NCBI GenBank assembly: GCA_045592585.1
Contig: JAZNVB010000094.1
Coordinates: 1-7,649 of the forward strand
DNA: 7,649 bases
Direction: 5' to 3'
Origin: SIG440 sp045592585
GTDB lineage: Bacteria > Bacillota > Clostridia > Monoglobales > Monoglobaceae
The notes under the pieces were generated by a model. The model worked only from the letters and a program-made list of their open reading frames with translations. It was not told the origin of the DNA and did no database searches. How positions within the stretch are numbered: the first letter of the stretch is position 1; every line of letters begins with the position of its first letter. Of this stretch, positions 1 to 6,770 are shown piece after piece. A program made the position numbers and the translations under genes.

Positions 1-1004
1 AAAAAGAGGGTGCCCCCTTCTTCCTCTACTGCGGACTGCACGAGCCTCACGGCCCCCTTCGTGCACCTAAAGAGGTTGCAGGAACTGTTGATATTAACAA
101 AATACCAGCCCTTATAAATTCTACCCGTCAGGATATCGGCGATGTAGAAAAGTATCGCAGAGCGTATCTGAACTCTCACGAAGCATTGGTTGACCCCGAC
201 TCTGTAACCGAGGAACGAATGGAGCAACGCCGTGTCTATTGCGAGATGATTGTAGAGGTTGATGCCCTTGTGGGAAGACTGATAAAGTCCCTTAAGGATA
301 ACGGCGTGTATGAGAACACAACCATTATCTTTTCCTCCGACCACGGAAGTGTGGACAATGACTATAATACTTGCACAAAGGGCCCGTGGCCCTATAAGTC
401 ACAGCTTTTTGTTCCCCTTATTGTGGCAAATCATCCCGAACTTGAAAAGGGAACCCGGTGCGATGCATTATGCGGTAATCTGGATATTGGTGCAACAATG
501 CTGGATATAGCGGGCGATGATGCAAGATTTGGCGTGTCAAGGTCGGTAATCGGTCTTGCCAACGGCACAATTCCCCAACGTGAAGTAAATATGAGCGAAT
601 TCTGCGACAGCTCAAAAACAATTGTTGACAAGCGTTATACCTATATATACTATCCATTTGCAGGACAGTCTTACCTCTATGACAGAGAAAATGACCCGAC
701 TGAAATGACAAATCTGACAGGAAAGCCCGAATACGCAGAGATTGAACGCAAGTTCCTTATGCATATTATCGACTTTTTGGCAATAGCAAAAGGCGTTAAA
801 ATCGAGGCTCACGATATGGTACCAAGTGTTCAGGAGGGACTGAAGAAAAAAGACCCCAAATTCCTTGAACCATTTGATATCTGTTATCCCATTGCAACCA
901 TGACACAGATTGAAAGACTTAAAGCGGCAGGTCTGGATTGTGATTTTAATGAATTCTGCAAGGAAAAAGAAATAAAAGCGCATTACGGAGTATATTTTAA
1001 ATAA
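1..1004 (+). CDS. Sulfatase (formylglycine-dependent family), 5'-truncated by window edge
   Basis: The frame is open from base 3 to the TAA at 1002-1004, giving 333 residues of a protein whose N-terminus lies outside the window. A TTG at 186 is not a credible start, because family-typical sequence runs upstream of it. Visible sulfatase-family marks are HEPHGP (nt 39-56), the core DALVGRLIKSLKDNGVYENT, and SSDHG with the metal-binding Asp and His at 339-344. A conserved Lys follows at 396-398 (YKSQLFVPLIV), and a C-terminal segment LYDRENDPTEMTNL (from about nt 675) matches the usual LYDLxxDPxExxNL of this family. The CxPxR/SxPxR motif carrying the residue converted to formylglycine should lie upstream, so catalytic competence and Cys/Ser type cannot be judged. 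The role is hydrolysis of sulfate esters, here probably on a carbohydrate given the neighbouring glycosidase and esterase genes. Whether it is exported cannot be seen. The next gene begins 17 bases later. The family call is firm; the substrate is unknown. Confidence 0.93.
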   Translation, partial: KEGAPFFLYCGLHEPHGPLRAPKEVAGTVDINKIPALINSTRQDIGDVEKYRRAYLNSHEALVDPDSVTEERMEQRRVYCEMIVEVDALVGRLIKSLKDNGVYENTTIIFSSDHGSVDNDYNTCTKGPWPYKSQLFVPLIVANHPELEKGTRCDALCGNLDIGATMLDIAGDDARFGVSRSVIGLANGTIPQREVNMSEFCDSSKTIVDKRYTYIYYPFAGQSYLYDRENDPTEMTNLTGKPEYAEIERKFLMHIIDFLAIAKGVKIEAHDMVPSVQEGLKKKDPKFLEPFDICYPIATMTQIERLKAAGLDCDFNEFCKEKEIKAHYGVYFK

Positions 1005-1021
1005 AAAAGGCGGGTAATATT

Positions 1022-1753
1022 ATGAGCGAAAAAACTTTGTTTAACGGATTTGAATGTGAAATATTTGATTTTGAAGATACTGTTGGGTATATAGTTTTTC
1101 CAAAAACTGCACCAAATGGGAAAATGGCTTTTAAAACCGAGTATTGGAATGCTTTTCCCGAGCTTGAAATTGAACTGTTGAAACGTGGTTATCATCTTGT
1201 TCACGTGAAAAACCACACAAGATTGGCAAATCGTGACGATTGCGACAGAAAATCGAGGTTTATAGAATATGTATCAAAGACATATGACCTTGATTGCAGA
1301 TGCATTTTGGTGGGAATGAGCTGTGGCGGTGCACAGGCAGTAAACTTTGCAAGCTATTATCCCCGGTATGTAGCCTGCCTTTTTATCGATGCACCCGTGC
1401 TTAACTTTTTGGATTGGCCCGGACGTTATAACGACGCAAAATGCGAGGGAATATGGGAGGCTGAATTCAAAGCGGCATACCCCGGCGTTAAACGATGCGA
1501 TATTTTCAAATTGGCAGAAAATCCCATAAACAACGTTCATAGACTTATCGAGGAAAAGTTCCCGGTAATTATGTTATATGGCACCGAGGATATGACGGTG
1601 AATTATTATTCAAACGGAAGATTGCTTGAAGAGGCATATTCCGAAAATATGGATTTGCTGACAATTATACCCCGAAAGGCTCAGGGACATCATCCCCACG
1701 GTATGCTGCAGAAGTCAAACGAATTAGCTGATATTATTGAGTCAAAACTATAA
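1022..1753 (+). CDS. Alpha/beta-hydrolase-fold esterase
   Basis: This 243-residue protein starts at an ATG with a good ribosome binding site (AAGGCGGG at 1007-1014, 7 bases away). It has a nucleophile elbow GMSCGG with Ser100, preceded by the hydrophobic strand CILVG. The acid is probably Asp190 in LYGTED, and the histidine lies in the cluster GHHPHG at 222-227 (His223, His224 or His226). The order Ser-Asp-His and their spacing are those of the alpha/beta-hydrolase fold. The early segment around residues 53-65 (LKRGYHLVHVKNH) fits the usual strand leading to the oxyanion hole. There is no signal peptide or membrane segment, so it is probably cytoplasmic. The reaction is most likely hydrolysis of an ester, such as removal of an acyl group from a sugar, inferred from its position between a sulfatase and glycoside hydrolases. 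A peptidase or other hydrolase of the same fold cannot be excluded. Several Cys residues (12 region, 74, 92, 94, 101) are unremarkable for a cytoplasmic protein. Confidence 0.85.
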   Translation: MSEKTLFNGFECEIFDFEDTVGYIVFPKTAPNGKMAFKTEYWNAFPELEIELLKRGYHLVHVKNHTRLANRDDCDRKSRFIEYVSKTYDLDCRCILVGMSCGGAQAVNFASYYPRYVACLFIDAPVLNFLDWPGRYNDAKCEGIWEAEFKAAYPGVKRCDIFKLAENPINNVHRLIEEKFPVIMLYGTEDMTVNYYSNGRLLEEAYSENMDLLTIIPRKAQGHHPHGMLQKSNELADIIESKL

Positions 1754-1763
1754 AGGAAATTTC

Positions 1764-1770
1764 AAAGAGG
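1764..1770 (+). promoter_or_regulatory. Ribosome binding site deciding the start at 1779
   Basis: AAAGAGG lies 8 bases before the ATG at 1779. It selects this ATG over the in-frame TTG at 1737, which would overlap the upstream esterase gene by 17 bases, lacks an obvious Shine-Dalgarno and would add 14 residues that look like translated leader. Confidence 0.75.
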
Positions 1771-1778
1771 TAAGATTT

Positions 1779-3650
1779 ATGAATAAACTGAACAGAGCTA
1801 TTCACATAGATTTTCACACATTGCCCGGTATTGACAAAATTTGCTGTGATTTTGATGCAAAGGATTTTGCACAAACACTAAAAGGCGCAAATGTTACATA
1901 CATCAATATGTTTGCAAGGTGTAATATTGGCTTTTCATACTATAACACCAAGGTGGGCACAAAATATCCGGGACTTCGCAATAATATGCTTGCTGAAGTC
2001 ATTGAAGAATGCCATAAGCAGGAGATTGGCGTTACTGCCTATATAAATGCCGGATTAAATCACGAACTTTGTTATCAGCATCCTGAATATATGGTTATAA
2101 AAAAGGATGGCAGTGTTTATACATTGGGCAATGCAAATAACAGTTTTTTCAGGTTGCCCTGCTATAACACGGGCTATAGAGAGCATATATTGGCTGAAAT
2201 TGACGAAATGGTAGCTTTAAAGCCCGACGGCATTTTTTGTGACAGTACGGCATCTCATATCTGTTATTGCCCCAAATGCATAGAGCGAATGAAAACCGAG
2301 GGCGTGGATTTCACAGACGACCAACAGGTGGCTGAGTTTGCAGATAAGGTCAGACTCGAGTTTTTGGAGCAAATACGTGAAAGAGTTCCCAAAAGTATGC
2401 GTCTGTATTTCAACTGCCCCTTCCACCTCTTCCCTCACTTATACAGTCATTCGGAAATCGAGTGTCTGCCCACCGGCAAAGACTGGGGATATGAATATTT
2501 TAGTTGCTATGCACCTTATTACAGGCATTTCAGCGATGACAGACTGTATATGACAGGAAGGTTTGTTGACACCTGGGGCGACTTTGGCGGGGTCAAAACA
2601 AATGCCGCTTTAGAAAACGATATGTATGATGCTTTTATGCAGGGATACAGCATATCCATAGGCGACCATTTGCATCCCCACGGCAAATTGGATAAAGAAC
2701 TTTATGACAGCATCGGCAAAATGTTCTCCTACGCAAAATCGGTTGAAAGCTGGACTGCAAACAGCCAGGTTCTGTCAGATGTGTGTGTTTTAAGAAACAA
2801 TGCTACATACAAGCCGGACGACAGCAATCGTGGTGCTTGCCGAATGCTTGCTGAACTTAAAATCTGCTATGATATAAAAGACGAAAATATGGATTTATCG
2901 CAATATAAGCTGCTTGTTATACCTGACAATGTTGAAATCAACGACAAATTCAAAGAAAAGCTTGAAAGGTTTGAAGGTGCTGTAATATCCTGCGGAAAGA
3001 GTTTATCGCAAGAATTAAAGCCGTGGCAGCATATTGAGTATTGCGGAGAGGATAATTCTTCGCAGGTGTATTTCAAGACCCAAGGCGGAAGCATCAGGTC
3101 AGGATATCTGGCATCTGCTTTAATCAAGAGTGTCTATTCGGTTTCGCCATACATAAACCCGTATTTTAACAATGTCTGGGACGGCAGACACGGATATAGA
3201 TACATTCCGCCAAAGGGCGAAACGGAGTATTCTGCAGTTGTCAAAAAAGACCGATATGCACATATATGTTTTGATATATTCAGAAGCTATTTAAGCTATG
3301 GCGCAGTTTATCTTAAGGAACTGATTTCGTCGCTTATATGCGAATTTGTCCCCGACAGACTGATACTTGCACAAGATTTGCCGTCAAGTGCAAGAACATC
3401 TCTTTTGTCATATGGGGATGACAGAATATTTATGGTAAAGACCACCCACCCCGAACTCAGAGGCAGCCGAGGTATTATCGAGGAGCATACCCTATTGCCG
3501 GCAGGCAAAAAAGTAAAGGTGTTGGGTACATACAAAAAAGCCATAACCCTGCCGGACAAAAATCCGGTTGAAATCTCGGTATCTGATGGCTATACAGAGA
3601 TAACTTTGCCTGAAATCAGCGGATTTGAAATGATTTTACTTGAGAAATGA
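1779..3650 (+). CDS. Putative glycoside hydrolase, GHL6-like TIM barrel with GH42-type trimerisation domain
   Basis: This is a 623-residue protein. Residues about 1-325 look like a TIM barrel of the hypothetical glycosyl hydrolase 6 / alpha-fucosidase-like group. It opens with AIHIDFHT, and a strand ends in PDGIFCD (Asp150, Asp155). A Cys cluster CYCPKC (Cys162, 164, 167) follows, then HSEIECLPTG (Glu226, Glu228) and WGYEYF, DTWGDFGG (264-271) and SIGDHLHPHG (293-302). These blocks are what I remember as family signatures; Asp155, Glu226 and Glu228 are candidate active-site residues but this is not proven here. Residues about 326-420 (including YKLLVIPDNVEI) resemble the glutamine-amidotransferase-like trimerisation domain of GH42 enzymes. 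The tail, about 490-623, ends in a beta-rich domain (PSSARTSLLSYGDDRIFMVK). No signal peptide is visible, so action in the cytoplasm is likely. The sugar specificity is not evident; galactose, fucose or another sugar are all possible. The stop is followed 27 bases later by the next gene. Confidence 0.75.
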   Translation: MNKLNRAIHIDFHTLPGIDKICCDFDAKDFAQTLKGANVTYINMFARCNIGFSYYNTKVGTKYPGLRNNMLAEVIEECHKQEIGVTAYINAGLNHELCYQHPEYMVIKKDGSVYTLGNANNSFFRLPCYNTGYREHILAEIDEMVALKPDGIFCDSTASHICYCPKCIERMKTEGVDFTDDQQVAEFADKVRLEFLEQIRERVPKSMRLYFNCPFHLFPHLYSHSEIECLPTGKDWGYEYFSCYAPYYRHFSDDRLYMTGRFVDTWGDFGGVKTNAALENDMYDAFMQGYSISIGDHLHPHGKLDKELYDSIGKMFSYAKSVESWTANSQVLSDVCVLRNNATYKPDDSNRGACRMLAELKICYDIKDENMDLSQYKLLVIPDNVEINDKFKEKLERFEGAVISCGKSLSQELKPWQHIEYCGEDNSSQVYFKTQGGSIRSGYLASALIKSVYSVSPYINPYFNNVWDGRHGYRYIPPKGETEYSAVVKKDRYAHICFDIFRSYLSYGAVYLKELISSLICEFVPDRLILAQDLPSSARTSLLSYGDDRIFMVKTTHPELRGSRGIIEEHTLLPAGKKVKVLGTYKKAITLPDKNPVEISVSDGYTEITLPEISGFEMILLEK

Positions 3651-3677
3651 TTTAAACTGCGAAAGGTTATAACTACT

Positions 3678-4736
3678 ATGAGAGATATTGCAGAGATAGA
3701 TAAAAATTTTGTGCTTAAAACAGAAATTGATAAAAGTGATATTGTCTTTTACGATGTCTTAAATAAACCATTCAGTATTCACGGATTATTTTATAAAGAC
3801 GGCATGTTCCGCAGAATTCCCGAGGATGTGGCAAAAACGGTAAGTAAGGATGTTTTTGCTTTGCATACTCATACGGCAGGCGGCAGAGTGCGTTTTAAAA
3901 CCAACAGTCCGTATGTAGCAATTAATGCCGAAATGGGCCATATACACAGAATGACCCGCTTTGCAATGACCGGCTCCTCGGGTTTTGATATGTATATAAA
4001 GGACAAAAACGGCCAAAGGTATTATAAAACATTTATACTGCCTGTTGATATTGTTGATGGGTACTCCTCTGTTCACGAATTTAACACAAATGAAACCCGA
4101 GAAATTACCATCAATTTTCCCCTTTACAGCGAGGTCACAAAGCTGCACATCGGGGTTGCAAAGGATGCCTTTGTTGAGGCTCCTGATGAGTACAGTATAA
4201 AGACGCCTGTTGTGTTTTATGGCTCATCTATAACTCAGGGTTGCTGCGCATCAAGACCCGGCAGCAGTTATGAAAGTATCATATCCAGAATGGTTGACTG
4301 TGATTATATAAATCTGGGGTTTTCGGGCAGTGCATTGGCTGAGGACGAAATCGCAGAATATATTAAGAAGCTGGATATGTCAGTTTTTGTTTATGATTAC
4401 GACCATAACTCGCCCTCGGCTGAATATCTGGCTGAAACACACGAGAAAATGTTCAAAACCATTCGCAGTGCAAATCCTGATTTGCCTGTTGTGATGGTGA
4501 CCAGACCAAAGGTATACCTGGATGAGTCAGAGCAAAAGAGGTTTGAGATTGTTAAGCAGACCTACGAAAATGCAAAACGAGCAGGAGATAAAAATGTCTA
4601 CTTCGTCTCGGGACAAAAAATTATGGAACCAACCAATAACGAAGGCACCGTTGACGATATTCACCCAAATGACTATGGCTATGCTATGATGGCAAAGGTT
4701 ATTGGCGAAGAAATTGAAAAAATACTGAAACCGTAA
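3678..4736 (+). CDS. SGNH/GDSL carbohydrate esterase with GxDLY-type N-terminal domain
   Basis: The 352-residue protein has two parts. Residues about 25-165 form a beta-rich N-terminal domain with GFDMY (102-106), the signature that names the GxDLY domain found in front of GDSL_3-type lipases/esterases. Residues about 175-352 are the SGNH hydrolase domain. Block I is YGSSITQG with Ser184 as the nucleophile. Block II is NLGFSG with Gly214, block III is DYDHN with Asn244, and block V is DDIHPND with Asp326 and His329. All four catalytic and oxyanion positions are therefore intact. Related enzymes remove acetyl or similar acyl groups from sugars or polysaccharides, which suits the surrounding sulfatase and hydrolase genes. 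No signal peptide is seen. The ATG is preceded by GAAAGG at 3661-3666, 11 bases away, which is a rather long spacing. The precise substrate and acyl group are unknown. Confidence 0.9.
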   Translation: MRDIAEIDKNFVLKTEIDKSDIVFYDVLNKPFSIHGLFYKDGMFRRIPEDVAKTVSKDVFALHTHTAGGRVRFKTNSPYVAINAEMGHIHRMTRFAMTGSSGFDMYIKDKNGQRYYKTFILPVDIVDGYSSVHEFNTNETREITINFPLYSEVTKLHIGVAKDAFVEAPDEYSIKTPVVFYGSSITQGCCASRPGSSYESIISRMVDCDYINLGFSGSALAEDEIAEYIKKLDMSVFVYDYDHNSPSAEYLAETHEKMFKTIRSANPDLPVVMVTRPKVYLDESEQKRFEIVKQTYENAKRAGDKNVYFVSGQKIMEPTNNEGTVDDIHPNDYGYAMMAKVIGEEIEKILKP

Positions 4737-4780
4737 ACTATCATATCGAAAATATTTATTATAAAAGGCTTAATTACATA

Positions 4781-4785
4781 AGGAG
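4781..4785 (+). promoter_or_regulatory. Strong ribosome binding site for the last operon gene
   Basis: AGGAG lies 8 bases before the ATG at 4794. It is the best match to the Shine-Dalgarno consensus in the operon, and it follows the widest gap between the genes (57 bases). No convincing promoter pair is seen in that gap. Confidence 0.75.
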
Positions 4786-4793
4786 CGCAAAAT

Positions 4794-6668
4794 ATGGAAA
4801 AAGAAAAAATTTTAAACGGCTTTCGTATTGGTGAGTACAGTATGAGCGACAAGGAGTTTTACGAAACCTTTGAACAAAAGTATGCTGAAGGTATGAATTA
4901 TGTAAGTATTTCGTTAAATCAGGCAAAGGAACCCGTAACTCAGGAAAATTTTATTGAATGGGCAAAATTTCTTGCTGACAAAAAGATGTATTTTTATTTT
5001 ACCGGTGGTGGCAACAGAGCAGAAGCGGGTTTTACAGATGAAACAGTGAAAAAGATGAAGGAAATCGCAGGCGATTATTTCTTTGGATATTATATGGGCG
5101 AAACAGGCTCTTCCTTCTCATGCAAGGGCTCGGGCTACAGCGAAAATCCCCACATTGTATACAATGATTTGCAACAAGCAAAGGATATGTATGTTAATCG
5201 CGTTGCAAAATATGCCAAGGGCAACAGCAAGGGTGACACTTTAAATACATCGGTTGTTGAATCAACTGCTATGGTTACATATAATTGTGAAGCAGGAATC
5301 ACCTTTCCATCAATGGAAATCTGGCCCGGAGATGTTGAAATTGCTACAGCTTATACCCGTGGCGCTGTTAAAGCATACAACTGCCCCGGCTGGGAGGCTT
5401 ATATGGCGCATGAATTCTATGGCGGTCTTAGATACGATGCCATAAGGGAAAAGCGTTTTAAGATGGGTTATGAGTTTTCGTATCTTGCAGGTGCAACATA
5501 TTTTATGACCGAAAGCGGTGACGAAATGGCGGGATTTCACGCGGAGTATACACAGGAATATCCCGAAGGTCAAACCGTAGACGAGATGATAAGTCGATGT
5601 GCCTTTGGTTATGACCATCCTATTTGTCAGAATTATCGCAAAGTTATGCGTGACTTTGCAAAGTTTACAGCGAACGATGTACGTCCTGCAGGCGGCCCCA
5701 AGGTAAGAGTTGCGTTTGTACGTGGTAACCTAGACGGCAGCAGCTTCCGTCACAGTGGCGGCTCATTATGGCGCGGACATCTGCAAAAGGAATATGGCTA
5801 CGGACCGGCAGAATTCTCATGGAGAGTTTTAGAGGACATTCAGCGCAAGCGCCGTTGGTGTGATGTACACAACTATGGTGATGTAGATACATCGGGTGCT
5901 CCCGGTTATGGCCTTTATGATGTTATCCCTGCAAACGTTGGTGCAGACATTTTCTGCAAGTATGACTACCTTATCTTTGTTGGCTGGAACTCAATGACAC
6001 AGGAGATTTATGACAATCTGAAAAAATTTGTTGCGCAGGGCGGCAGACTCTTTATGATGGCAGCGCATCTTAACACATCAATCAAACGTGACGGCTCAAT
6101 CAGCCTTATCAACGGCGGTGATGTAACTGACTTATTTGGATGTACCCTTGATGCTGAAAACATTGTATGCAAGGACGAAGGCAGCAAGTTCTGCAAGAGT
6201 ATTGTTCCCGAACTTATGTATCCTTCCCTGCATTTTGAATGTGGCGATCCCTATTTTGCTGAGGGTTATATAACCTATGCAGGAACAAAGCTGACAGGCG
6301 GTGTAGCTGCGGCAAGGCTTTCAAATAAGTTTGTTGACAGAGATATTGATGCAATGCCTATTTCGTTGGTAGAAAACAAGGTGGGCGAAGGTTATGCAGT
6401 TCTTATGACCAATCTTGAATACCCATTTGGTGCGGCAGTACCTATGTATACCACTTTAGTTCGTGAAATCCTGGCAGCAAGCCACAGGTCAGCAGACATC
6501 AGGGTATACGGCAACGATTCAATCAGATTTAGTGTTTATGAGGGCGGCAAGGTTTACCTTCTTAATACAGACTTTGACAACCCTGCAAAGGTTACTATTG
6601 ACTATGGCACAGAAAAGAAGGAATTTATTCTGGAGCCTTGTGAATTTAAACCCGTCGAAAATGACTAA
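4794..6668 (+). CDS. Large putative glycoside hydrolase of unrecognised family (TIM barrel plus amidotransferase-like domain)
   Basis: I do not recognise a named family for this 624-residue protein. Residues about 1-300 look like a TIM barrel: alternating hydrophobic strands (NYVSISL, MYFYFTG, YFFGYYMGE, ATYFMTESG) alternate with helices. Acidic residues at strand ends are candidate catalysts: Glu103 (GYYMGETGS), Glu175 (SMEIWPGD), Glu207 (MAHEFYGG) and Glu240 (MTESGDE). Residues about 300-460 contain KVRVAFVRGN, a long insertion, and YDYLIFVGWNS followed by LKKFVAQGGRLFMMA, which resembles the amidotransferase-like trimerisation domain of GH42-type enzymes. The last 60 residues (from IRVYGNDSIRF) are beta-rich, like the small C-terminal domain of such enzymes. 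There is no signal peptide. The role as a cytoplasmic glycosidase is inferred from this architecture and from the operon; the sugar is unknown. A non-enzymatic carbohydrate-binding role is possible but less likely. A probable terminator begins 24 bases after the stop. Confidence 0.6.
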   Translation: MEKEKILNGFRIGEYSMSDKEFYETFEQKYAEGMNYVSISLNQAKEPVTQENFIEWAKFLADKKMYFYFTGGGNRAEAGFTDETVKKMKEIAGDYFFGYYMGETGSSFSCKGSGYSENPHIVYNDLQQAKDMYVNRVAKYAKGNSKGDTLNTSVVESTAMVTYNCEAGITFPSMEIWPGDVEIATAYTRGAVKAYNCPGWEAYMAHEFYGGLRYDAIREKRFKMGYEFSYLAGATYFMTESGDEMAGFHAEYTQEYPEGQTVDEMISRCAFGYDHPICQNYRKVMRDFAKFTANDVRPAGGPKVRVAFVRGNLDGSSFRHSGGSLWRGHLQKEYGYGPAEFSWRVLEDIQRKRRWCDVHNYGDVDTSGAPGYGLYDVIPANVGADIFCKYDYLIFVGWNSMTQEIYDNLKKFVAQGGRLFMMAAHLNTSIKRDGSISLINGGDVTDLFGCTLDAENIVCKDEGSKFCKSIVPELMYPSLHFECGDPYFAEGYITYAGTKLTGGVAAARLSNKFVDRDIDAMPISLVENKVGEGYAVLMTNLEYPFGAAVPMYTTLVREILAASHRSADIRVYGNDSIRFSVYEGGKVYLLNTDFDNPAKVTIDYGTEKKEFILEPCEFKPVEND

Positions 6669-6691
6669 ATTATCGATATACAAAATGATAA

Positions 6692-6725
6692 GATAAAAGT
6701 AGACATTTTTATGTCTACTTTTATC
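6692..6725. terminator. Bidirectional intrinsic terminator between convergent genes
   Basis: Two perfectly complementary 15-base arms (GATAAAAGTAGACAT at 6692-6706 and its reverse complement at 6711-6725) surround a TTTT loop. The inner stem AGTAGACAT/ATGTCTACT is followed by a T run on either strand, because the A run opening one arm is the T run closing the other. It begins 24 bases after the operon stop and lies 45 bases beyond the stop of the minus-strand regulator gene, the expected place for a shared terminator. The stem is AT-rich, so its strength is uncertain. Confidence 0.82.
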
Positions 6726-6770
6726 ATTATTAAATCACGTTCAATTTGTATCTGTCTTTTATTTTGCACT

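Noticed and set aside
612..983. A 123-codon open frame on the minus strand inside the sulfatase gene.
   Set aside because: It lies wholly antisense to strongly supported sulfatase coding sequence, shows no family motif, and its composition is what chance antisense frames give.
1737..1778. An in-frame TTG start that would extend the GHL6-like gene by 14 residues and overlap the esterase gene.
   Set aside because: The ATG at 1779 has a well-placed AAAGAGG, and the added residues do not look like protein conserved in the family.
3786..4148. A 120-codon open frame on the minus strand inside the SGNH esterase gene.
   Set aside because: It is antisense to the intact GxDLY-type domain and has no recognisable motif or ribosome binding site.
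4737..4793. A possible internal promoter (TATTAT at 4757-4762) in the widest gap of the operon.
   Set aside because: No acceptable -35 element lies 16-18 bases upstream (TAAACT at best), and such -10-like strings are common in AT-rich spacers.
5310..5618. A 102-codon open frame on the minus strand inside the last hydrolase gene.
   Set aside because: It is a shadow of well-supported coding sequence without any domain signal.
6671..6678. The 8-base palindrome TATCGATA just after the operon stop.
   Set aside because: It is short and isolated, and an AT-rich spacer easily contains one by chance; there is no second copy to suggest an operator.
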